NCBI RefSeq assembly: GCF_021699195.1
Contig: NZ_SSXE01000016.1
Coordinates: 1 to 64,000, forward strand
Direction: 5' to 3'
DNA length: 64,000 nucleotides
Source of the DNA: Nonomuraea sp. MG754425
Lineage (GTDB): Bacteria; Actinomycetota; Actinomycetes; Streptosporangiales; Streptosporangiaceae
Below, in pieces: positions 25,947 to 32,873 of this stretch. The position numbers were made by a program, and so were the translations under genes. How positions within the stretch are numbered: the stretch's first letter is position 1; each line of letters opens with the position of its first letter. Under the pieces are notes generated by a model. The model saw only the letters and a list, made by a program, of their open reading frames with translations, did not search any database and was not told where the DNA came from.

Positions 25947-26914
25947 CAGCGGATCGCCTCCAGGGCCAGGCAGCCCGCCGCGCCGACCGCGAACGCCGTC
26001 GGCAGGGTCAGCAGCCAGGCGCGACCGAGTCGCACCACGCCTCGCCAGCGCACCCGCCGGGCTCCGCCGGACAGCCCGGTGCCCACCATGGCGCCGGACA
26101 GGGACTGGGTCATGCTGACCGGCGCCCCGAGCGCGGCGGTGCCGAGGACGACGCCGGCGCCGGACAGTTCGGTGACCACCACCGCGTCCGGGCGGCCACT
26201 GGTCAGCCCGCCGGCGAGCGCCGCGGCGAGCCGGGGCAGCCCGATCATGCCGCCCACCAGGAAGCAGCCGGTGACGGTGGCCAGCGCCAGCGGTGACAGC
26301 GCCAGTGCGTCCGGGCTGCCGCTCTGGACGGCGGCCCAGACCGCCAGCATCTTCTGGCCGTCGTTGGCGCCGTAGGCCAGGCAGGTCGCGGCGAGCGCGG
26401 CCGCGTGCAGCCGGCGCAGCCGCCGGCCCGCGTCCTCCGGCGCGGGCAGCGCCCCGACCATTCTCGTCACGGCCAGCGCGGCGAGGGCTCCGGCCACCGG
26501 CGACACGGCGGCGACCAGCAGGACGAGCCCGATGACCGGCCAGTTGACCGGCGTCTGAGCACCGACGCCGGCACCGGCGATGCCGCCGATCAGGGCCAGG
26601 GTCAGGCTGGTCGGCAGGCCACGCGCGGACAACGCGGCGGTGACCAGGATCGCGCCGCCGACTCCCGCGGCGACGGCGACACCGGCGTCGGCGCCGTCGA
26701 AGGCGACCAGGCGGCGGCCGAGGGTCGCGGCCACCGCCGTGCCGAGGATCACCGGGGCGGCGGCGACCGCGGCGGCGAGCAGGACCAGGCCGGTGACCGG
26801 CCGCAACCCGCGGATCCGCAGCCCGATCCCGACCAGGGCGCCGGCGTCGTTGAAGCCGGTGAAGGCGGCGAAGAGCGCGGCCAGCGCGAGTCCCGCCCAG
26901 CTCATGTCTGTCAT
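25946..26914 (-). CDS. Inorganic phosphate transporter, PiT family
   Basis: A membrane protein of 322 residues with about nine hydrophobic segments and both PiT signature loops: GFNDAGALVG near residue 21 and YGANDGQKM in the second half. These mark the inverted duplication of the family. It is a proton- or sodium-coupled, metal-phosphate symporter. ATG 26914 has GGAGG upstream; the frame extends back to 27118 through the repeat tract, which is not credible as protein. It forms an operon with DUF47. Confidence 0.91.
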   Translation of the reverse strand: MTDMSWAGLALAALFAAFTGFNDAGALVGIGLRIRGLRPVTGLVLLAAAVAAAPVILGTAVAATLGRRLVAFDGADAGVAVAAGVGGAILVTAALSARGLPTSLTLALIGGIAGAGVGAQTPVNWPVIGLVLLVAAVSPVAGALAALAVTRMVGALPAPEDAGRRLRRLHAAALAATCLAYGANDGQKMLAVWAAVQSGSPDALALSPLALATVTGCFLVGGMIGLPRLAAALAGGLTSGRPDAVVVTELSGAGVVLGTAALGAPVSMTQSLSGAMVGTGLSGGARRVRWRGVVRLGRAWLLTLPTAFAVGAAGCLALEAIR

Positions 26915-27054
26915 CGGCACCTCCACAGGACGTCGAACGGAAACTGCGCGCACGGGCCGCGCCACCCGACGCGCCATCGGCCGCATGCCGCCGACGAAGG
27001 CGGCGACAGCACCTGAACAACCCGCCGACTCCGGCACCGGCCGCCCGCGCCCAG

Positions 27055-27270
27055 GCTCGCCCGCGCACGGGGTTCGGCCGCGCACGGGGTTCGGCCGCAC
27101 CAGCGCTCGGGCGCACACGTGCGTGGGCGCACATGCTCAGCCGCGCACGGGTTCGCCCGAGCCGCACACGCGCTCGGGCCCGCACACGCGCTCGGGCGCG
27201 CGCTCGGGTTCGGGCGCGCACGTGCTTGGGCGCACGGGTTCGGCCGCGCACGCGCTCGCCCGCGGCCGGG
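27055..27270. repeat. Degenerate intergenic tandem repeat
   Basis: The gap of 364 bases between the HAD gene end and the PiT start (26915-27278) is largely made of imperfect 12-18-base units with the core CGCRCACGNGYTCGG. About a dozen copies occur, including two adjacent GCACACGCGCTCGGG units and two GCGCACGGGGTTCGG units. All frames through it give low-complexity Arg/Ala/His/Gly peptides, so it is taken as non-coding. It might arise by slippage, fold into strong RNA hairpins, or act as a spacer/terminator. The rest of the gap holds the PiT ribosome site and nothing else I recognise. Confidence 0.7.
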
Positions 27271-27278
27271 TCGCGTGC

Positions 27279-27968
27279 TCAGCCGATTCGGGCGGCGAGC
27301 AGTGAGATCAGCCGATCGACGGTGACGGTCTCCAGCGGGACCACCACGGCACCGTGACCGTCGGCCGGCGCCTCGCCGTCCTCGGGCACGGCCACGACCA
27401 GGCAGCCCGCGGCCAGCGCCGCCGCGATGCCCCGGGGGGAGTCCTCCAGCGCCACACAGTTGCGCGGGTCGACGCCCAGCCGTCCGGCCGCCGTCAGGTA
27501 CGCCTCCGGATCGGGCTTCGGGCGGGTCACCTCGTCGCCGCAGACCACGGTGTCGAACATGCCGGGATCGAGCTGGGCCAGCACCTCGTCGACCAGGGCG
27601 CGGTGGCTCGAGGTCACCAGCGCCGTGGGGATCCCCTGCCGGCGTACGGAGTCCACCACGTCCTGGGCGGCCGGCCGCCACGGCACCCCGAGGGCGAACA
27701 ACTGCCGGGTACGTTCCAGCAGCCAGGCGGCCGACTCCTCGACGTCGGCCGCGACACCCAGGTCCTCCTGGACGATCCGGGCGGTGTCCCGCAGATCCGC
27801 GCCGATCACCCGGCGGCGGGTCCCGGCCGACAGCGTGCCGCCGAGCATCTCGGCCAGTTCGGCGAGGCTGACGTCCCAGAGGCGTTCGCTGTCGAAGAGT
27901 GTGCCGTCCATGTCGAACAGCGCCGCTTCCAGCGGACCGGCGCCCGGAGCAGTGGTGCTCGCCGTCAC
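27279..27968 (-). CDS. HAD family hydrolase (beta-phosphoglucomutase/phosphatase type)
   Basis: A HAD-IA enzyme of 229 residues. Motif I is DMDGTLFDSE with nucleophile Asp, motif II VTSSH, motif III Lys in RPKPDPE and motif IV LEDSPRG. The cap is helical. It probably dephosphorylates a sugar or polyol phosphate released by the uptake operon, for example glycerol phosphate. It is the last gene of that operon and its GTG start overlaps the GDPD stop. Confidence 0.88.
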   Translation of the reverse strand: MTASTTAPGAGPLEAALFDMDGTLFDSERLWDVSLAELAEMLGGTLSAGTRRRVIGADLRDTARIVQEDLGVAADVEESAAWLLERTRQLFALGVPWRPAAQDVVDSVRRQGIPTALVTSSHRALVDEVLAQLDPGMFDTVVCGDEVTRPKPDPEAYLTAAGRLGVDPRNCVALEDSPRGIAAALAAGCLVVAVPEDGEAPADGHGAVVVPLETVTVDRLISLLAARIG

Positions 27969-28690
27969 CGGCGGGCCTCGGCGAGCCAGCGTCGCAGCGT
28001 ACGGGGGTCGTCGGTGGTCGTCCCGTCCACGCCGAGTTCGAGCCAGTGGCGTAGGTCGTCCGCGTTGCGGGTGGGCCAGCCGTGCACCGGGACGTCCTCG
28101 TCGTGCAGCCGGTGGACGACCTCGGCGGTGAGCCCTTGCCCGCCGCTGTGGATCCGGGAGGATCCGGTGTCCTCGATCAGCTTCCGGTAGCCGCCCGGGT
28201 GGGCCTCGGCGTCGGTCCAGTTGGACACGATGATGCCCCGGGGGATCTCCGGCAGCTTCTCGGCCACGGCGGCCATCGCCTCGACCGAGAAGCTGGTGAG
28301 GATCGTCCGTTTCGCGTAGTCGGGGTGGTGGGGGAAGAAGTCGGCCAGGCCGTCGATGGCGCCCAGAGCCTTGATCTCCAACTGGATCAGCCGCGTCGTC
28401 GCCTGGTACATCTGCTCCAGCGTGGGCACCCGCTCGCCGTCGCCCACGTCGACCGAGCTGATCTTCGCCCAGGTCAGCTCCGCGACGGGGCCCAGGTCCT
28501 TGCCGTCCGGCTCGGCCGCGACCCGGTCCAGGGTGGCGTCGTGCAGCATGAAGAGTTGCCCGTCGGAACTGATGCGGACGTCGGTCTCCACCTCGTCGAC
28601 GCCGACCTCCTCCGCCACGCGGTAGGACGCGATGGTGTTCTCGGGTGCTTCGGCCATGGCGCCGCGGTGTCCGATGATGGCAAATGCCAC
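27965..28690 (-). CDS. Glycerophosphodiester phosphodiesterase
   Basis: A protein of 241 residues with the GDPD catalytic motifs HRGAMAEAPENT near the N-terminus (catalytic His and Glu/Asn pair) and LHDATLDR (second catalytic His), then QLEIK and a TIM-barrel body. It would hydrolyse imported glycerophosphodiesters to glycerol-3-phosphate and an alcohol. There is no signal peptide, so it acts in the cytoplasm after uptake. GTG 28690 is preceded by a purine-rich GAAGGGAAG. It lies between the binding-protein gene and the HAD gene. Confidence 0.9.
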   Translation of the reverse strand: MAFAIIGHRGAMAEAPENTIASYRVAEEVGVDEVETDVRISSDGQLFMLHDATLDRVAAEPDGKDLGPVAELTWAKISSVDVGDGERVPTLEQMYQATTRLIQLEIKALGAIDGLADFFPHHPDYAKRTILTSFSVEAMAAVAEKLPEIPRGIIVSNWTDAEAHPGGYRKLIEDTGSSRIHSGGQGLTAEVVHRLHDEDVPVHGWPTRNADDLRHWLELGVDGTTTDDPRTLRRWLAEARR

Positions 28691-28731
28691 GTTCTTCCCT
28701 TCTCGATATACGTCTACGTGCCGATGAGAGG

Positions 28732-30069
28732 TCAGGCCGCCACCAGCCGCTGGTACTTCGGCTGCACGCGCTCGATGGCCGGGCCGAGCTTCCTGGCCGC
28801 CTCGCGCAGCACCTCGCCCGGGTCGGCGCCGGCGGCGTACACCTGCTCCAGCGCGATCAGCAGCTCGGAGATCGCCTCGTTCACGTACCGGCGCATCACG
28901 TCGGGCTGGCGGGCGCGGCCGAGTTGGTCCTGGGCGATCTGGTACGCGGGGGTCGCGGTGTTGCGCTCCTTGATCTTCGCCGAGTTGAGTGAGCTGGTGG
29001 TCACCGGGAGATAGCCGGTGTTGAGGCTCCACTCGGGCGCGCCCGTCTCGGCGAGGTACCTGACCAATTCCCAGGTCGCCTGCTTGCGCGCCTTGGTCGA
29101 GTTGCGCATGACCGCCAGCCCGCTGCCCCCGGTCGGTACGCCGGGCGCGTCCTGCTCGGGCAGGAAGGCCGCGCCGAACTCGAACTTGGCCGCCTTGAGC
29201 AGCGAGGCGAGCGCGCCGGTGGAGTTGCAGATGGTCGCCGTCACGCCGGAGACGAAGTCGGCGTTGATGTCGCCGGACAGGTAGGCCATCTGGTCGTCGT
29301 GGATGAAGGCCCGATCGAACTCCAGGGCGGCGATCGTCTGCTCGGAGTCCAGCCTCGGCGCCATGCCGTCGGAGTAGCTGCCGTTGAAGGCCCAGGTCGA
29401 GCCCTGGAAGTACCAGTCGTCCTTGCCGGTGTAGCCGCGCATCCTGACCGGTGAGCCGCGGTATTTGAAGCCCTTGAGCTGGCGGCCCCATTCCCGCAGT
29501 TCGGTGTACGTCTTCGGCCCGCGGTCGGGCAGCCCGGCGCCGGCGAAGATCTCCTTGTTGTAGTAGAAGAGCGGCGTCGAGCGGGCCCAGGGCAGCCAGT
29601 AGACCTGGCCCCGGACGGTGCCCTCGGCCAGGAACCGCGGATGGAACGCGTCGGGGCCGAAGCCGGCGTCGAAGTAGCCGCTCAGCGGTTCCAGCGTCTC
29701 GGCGAGGAAGTAGCGGTTCCAGTTCACGTCGCTGAGCGTGACGATGTCGGGAACCTGCGCCAGGGCGAAGCTGGCGGCCAGCTTCGAGTCGAGCGCGGGG
29801 TATCCGGGGAACAACTGGATCTCGCAGAAGATGTCCTGCTGCGAAGCGTTGAACCCGTCGATGACCGACTGCAGGATCGTGGCGTTGTGGGAGGTGAACG
29901 CGCTCCACAGCACGACCCGCTCGCGGCGGGCGAACTGCGCCGGGACCTCCCCGCTCACCTGGGCGTAGTCGCCTTCCCTGCGGCCGACGCAGCCGGTCAG
30001 CGCGAGGCCGGCCGCGGCCGCGGTGACGCCGGTCAGGAGCCGGCGGCGGCTGAAACTGGTCCCGGTCAC
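28732..30069 (-). CDS. ABC transporter substrate-binding lipoprotein (UgpB-like)
   Basis: An extracytoplasmic solute-binding protein of 445 residues. The N-terminus combines an SRRRLL Tat-type motif with a lipobox LTGC (Cys27). The body is a type I sugar-binding fold related to UgpB/MalE. With GDPD and a phosphatase in the same operon, glycerol-3-phosphate or glycerophosphodiesters are the likely ligands; this comes from context, not from read binding residues. GTG 30069 has GAGGA upstream. Confidence 0.86.
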   Translation of the reverse strand: MTGTSFSRRRLLTGVTAAAAGLALTGCVGRREGDYAQVSGEVPAQFARRERVVLWSAFTSHNATILQSVIDGFNASQQDIFCEIQLFPGYPALDSKLAASFALAQVPDIVTLSDVNWNRYFLAETLEPLSGYFDAGFGPDAFHPRFLAEGTVRGQVYWLPWARSTPLFYYNKEIFAGAGLPDRGPKTYTELREWGRQLKGFKYRGSPVRMRGYTGKDDWYFQGSTWAFNGSYSDGMAPRLDSEQTIAALEFDRAFIHDDQMAYLSGDINADFVSGVTATICNSTGALASLLKAAKFEFGAAFLPEQDAPGVPTGGSGLAVMRNSTKARKQATWELVRYLAETGAPEWSLNTGYLPVTTSSLNSAKIKERNTATPAYQIAQDQLGRARQPDVMRRYVNEAISELLIALEQVYAAGADPGEVLREAARKLGPAIERVQPKYQRLVAA

Positions 30070-30112
30070 ACGGGTTCCTCTCTGGTCGAACCGGATCGCC
30101 GGCACGTGACGG

Positions 30113-30976
30113 TCATCGGCGGACCACGCTCCCGGCCAGGCCGGCGACGATGTAGCGCTGTGCCAGCAGGAAGACGATCGCCATCGGCAGCACGACGAAC
30201 AGGGTTCCGGCCATCAGGGCGCCCCAGTCGTTGATGCCGTCGTTCTCCTTGAGGTAGAGCAGCCCGACCGGCAGCGTTCGCATGTTGACGGAGTTGGTCG
30301 CGATCAGCGGCCAGACGAAGCCGTTCCACTCGTCGATCAGGGCGATCAGGCCGACCGTGATGATCGCCGGGCGGGCCATCGGCACGATGAACGAGACGAC
30401 CGTGCGCAGATGTCCGGCGCCGTCCAGTTGCGCCGCCTCCAGCACCTCCTGGGGGAGCGACCGGAAGAACTGGTGGAGCAGGAAGGTGCCGAACGCCGAC
30501 GCCACGCCCGGCAGGATCAGGCCGGCGTAGGTGTTGACCAGCCCCAGTTGGCCGATGGTGATGTAGTTCACCAGCAGGGTCACGTGGCCCGGCACCATCA
30601 GCGCGCCGAGCATGAAGACGAACAGCCAGCGCTTGCCGGGGAACGGCAGGAAGGCGAAGGCGTACGCGGTGGAGATCGCCAGCAGCACCTTGAGCACCGT
30701 GCCGATCGCGGCCACCACGACCGAGTTGATCAGGAACTGGTCGAACGGGGCCAGCGTCCAGGCGTTGACGAAGTTGTCCAGCGTCAGCGAGCCCGGGATC
30801 AGCCGCAGCGGCCAACTGTTGATGTCGGCGTCGGTCTTGAACGCCGTGCTGACGAAGAGGTAGATCGGGACCAGGAAGATCAGGGCCGCGGCCACCAGGG
30901 CGAGTACGCCCCACCAGAGCGTACGCCGAGGGCCGGACGACTTGCGCGGGCTGACCGCGGTCGGCATGGCCGTCAT
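30113..30976 (-). CDS. Carbohydrate ABC transporter permease (MalG/UgpE type)
   Basis: An inner-membrane permease of 287 residues with six predicted TM helices and the EAA loop EAAQLDGAGHLRTVVSFIVPMARP that contacts the ATPase. ATG 30976 overlaps the stop of the partner permease (TGATG). No ATP-binding gene is present in the operon; as in many actinomycete sugar importers, a shared MsiK/UgpC-type ATPase encoded elsewhere probably powers it. Confidence 0.9.
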   Translation of the reverse strand: MTAMPTAVSPRKSSGPRRTLWWGVLALVAAALIFLVPIYLFVSTAFKTDADINSWPLRLIPGSLTLDNFVNAWTLAPFDQFLINSVVVAAIGTVLKVLLAISTAYAFAFLPFPGKRWLFVFMLGALMVPGHVTLLVNYITIGQLGLVNTYAGLILPGVASAFGTFLLHQFFRSLPQEVLEAAQLDGAGHLRTVVSFIVPMARPAIITVGLIALIDEWNGFVWPLIATNSVNMRTLPVGLLYLKENDGINDWGALMAGTLFVVLPMAIVFLLAQRYIVAGLAGSVVRR

Positions 30977-31956
30977 CAGTAGTGCACCCTCCGCTCGACG
31001 AATCGGAACTGCAGCACGGTGATCGCCATCAGCACCACGAACATGATCATGGAGGCCGCGCTCGAGACGCCGACGTTGGTCCGGCTGAACGCCTCGTCGT
31101 AGATGAACCAGCTCAACGTGGTGGTGGCGCCGGCGGGCCCGCCGCCGGTCATCATGGCGATCACGTCGAAAGCCTGGAAGGCGGAGATCGTCTGGGTGAT
31201 CACCAGGAAGAAGGTGGTGGGGGAGAGCAGCGGGAAGATCACCCGCCGGAACTGCGTCCACCGGCCGGCGCCGTCGATGCGGGCCGCTTCCAGCACCTCG
31301 GCCGGGATCTGCTGGATGCCCACCAGGTAGACGATCGCGACGAAGCCGAGGCCCTTCCAGATGGAGACGATGATCAACGCCCACAGCGCCCAGGAGTCGT
31401 CGGTCGTCCAGGCCGGTGAGCTCGTTCCGAACGCTTCGAACACCATCCGGCTGAGGCCGTGATGGGGGTCGAAGATCAGCAGCCAGATGGTCGCGATCGC
31501 CGCCCCGGACAGCACGTGCGGGGAGAAGGCGAGCGTCTGCACCGCGGTGGTGCCCCGGATGCGCTGCGCGAACAGCAGCGCCAGCGCCAGGCCGAGCACC
31601 AGGCTGACGACAACGACGACGACCACCCACACCAGCGTGCGCAGGAGGACCTCGGGGAAGGCCCAGCTACTGAACAGCGCCCGGTAGTTGAGCAGGCCGA
31701 CCAGGTCGGCCTGCGGCGAGATGAAGTCCCAGGTGGTGAAGCTCAGATAGATGTTCTCGATGATCGGCCAGTACGAGAACACGGCGATCAACGCCAGGTT
31801 GGGCAGCGCGAACGCGGCGAACAGCAGGTAACCGCGGCGGCGTCGGGCCGCCGCACCTGGTAGTCGTTCGGAGGTCGTGCCCCCGGTATCGGCGGGCCGA
31901 GGGGCCCTGACCGACTGAGCCGATCTCGAACCGAGATCGCTTGCTCCACTGCTCAC
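30976..31956 (-). CDS. Carbohydrate ABC transporter permease (MalF/UgpA type)
   Basis: A permease of 326 residues with a basic N-terminal tail and six hydrophobic segments, and the EAA loop EAARIDGAGRWTQFRRVIFPLLSP. It is the first gene of the leftward uptake operon and starts with GTG 31956, facing the DeoR regulator. It forms the channel together with the MalG-type subunit that overlaps its stop. Confidence 0.9.
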   Translation of the reverse strand: MSSGASDLGSRSAQSVRAPRPADTGGTTSERLPGAAARRRRGYLLFAAFALPNLALIAVFSYWPIIENIYLSFTTWDFISPQADLVGLLNYRALFSSWAFPEVLLRTLVWVVVVVVVSLVLGLALALLFAQRIRGTTAVQTLAFSPHVLSGAAIATIWLLIFDPHHGLSRMVFEAFGTSSPAWTTDDSWALWALIIVSIWKGLGFVAIVYLVGIQQIPAEVLEAARIDGAGRWTQFRRVIFPLLSPTTFFLVITQTISAFQAFDVIAMMTGGGPAGATTTLSWFIYDEAFSRTNVGVSSAASMIMFVVLMAITVLQFRFVERRVHY

Positions 31957-32093
31957 GGGCTACCACCCATCCGCATCTACGAAGAACCGCTGGCGACTTT
32001 ACTGAAGGTCACGTGCTCGAATCTGCTCAAACGGTGGCGAATCTGTGATCATTGCACGAACGTTTCAATCATCTGTGCAAGGGTGCAAACCGG
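31957..32093. promoter_or_regulatory. Divergent promoter with phased ATCTG repeats (probable DeoR operator)
   Basis: The AT-richer gap between the uptake operon and the DeoR gene contains three direct repeats: ATCTGCTCAA at 32021, ATCTGTGATC at 32041 and ATCTGTGCAA at 32071. Spacings of 20 and 30 bases place them on one face of the helix. DeoR-family repressors often bind direct repeats, so these are the best candidate operators. Confidence 0.5.
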
Positions 32094-32873
32094 ATGTCAA
32101 GCTCGTTTCACGGCCGTGCCTTCGATCGTCAGCAGCGGATTCTCAACTACGTCAGGAACGAAGGCCGTGCGGTCGTCTCCGAGATCGCCGGCCTGTTCGC
32201 GATCTCGCCCGCGACGCTCCGCCGCGACCTGCGCTCGCTGGAGGCGCAGCGGCTGATCGTCCGGTCATACGGCGTCTTCTACCCCACCGACATCGGCCGC
32301 TACGAGACGCCGGTGAAGTCCCGGCACAAGGCCAGGACCGAGGAGCGGCTGGCGATCGCCGAGGCCGCGGTCGCCCTGATGGCCGACGTCGGCACGGTCC
32401 TGCTCGACGAGGGCGCGCTGCCGGAGGATCTGGTCGGGCCGATGCGCCGGCTGCCGCGGATGACCGTGGTGACCCGATCTTTGACCGTTGCCGCCGAACT
32501 CGGCCGCCAGACTGATCACGATGTGATCATTGTCGGCGGCCGGTTGCGGCCGGCCACCATGGGCACCGTCGACCGGTGGGCCACGGCGATGCTCGCGGAG
32601 CTGAACGTCGATCTGGCCTTCATGGGCGCCAACGGGGTGTCCATCGAGCGCGGGCTGACGACTCCGGACCCGTCCGTGGCGCAGGCCAAGACGGCGGCGA
32701 TGCACGCGGCCCGCCAGTCCGTGCTGTTGTGCGAGCACACCCGGTTCGGGGTGACCAGCTTCGCCAAGTTCGCCGACGTCGGGCAACTGGCCTGGGTCAT
32801 CACCGGCAGGCAGATGTCCCGGTCGTCCGCGCAGCGCTACGGCGCGGCCGGCCCCAAGGTGCTGCGGGTTTAG
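32094..32873 (+). CDS. DeoR family transcriptional regulator
   Basis: A regulator of 259 residues with an N-terminal DeoR helix-turn-helix (about 10-65: RQQRILNYV and ISPATLRRDLRSLE) and the C-terminal DeoR sensor domain (LLDEG, VVTRSL, GANGVS, DPSVAQAKTAAM). Such sensors bind phosphorylated sugars or polyols, which suits control of the divergent glycerophosphodiester operon. ATG 32094 is chosen because it begins at the domain; the frame continues to 32052. The last 4 bases overlap the convergent LuxR gene. Confidence 0.9.
   Translation: MSSSFHGRAFDRQQRILNYVRNEGRAVVSEIAGLFAISPATLRRDLRSLEAQRLIVRSYGVFYPTDIGRYETPVKSRHKARTEERLAIAEAAVALMADVGTVLLDEGALPEDLVGPMRRLPRMTVVTRSLTVAAELGRQTDHDVIIVGGRLRPATMGTVDRWATAMLAELNVDLAFMGANGVSIERGLTTPDPSVAQAKTAAMHAARQSVLLCEHTRFGVTSFAKFADVGQLAWVITGRQMSRSSAQRYGAAGPKVLRV

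Noticed and set aside
26915..27251. Possible coding extension of the PiT or DUF47 frame through the repeat tract
   Set aside because: The translation is a run of Arg/Ala/Val/His repeats; the PiT gene has its own GGAGG-preceded ATG at 26914.
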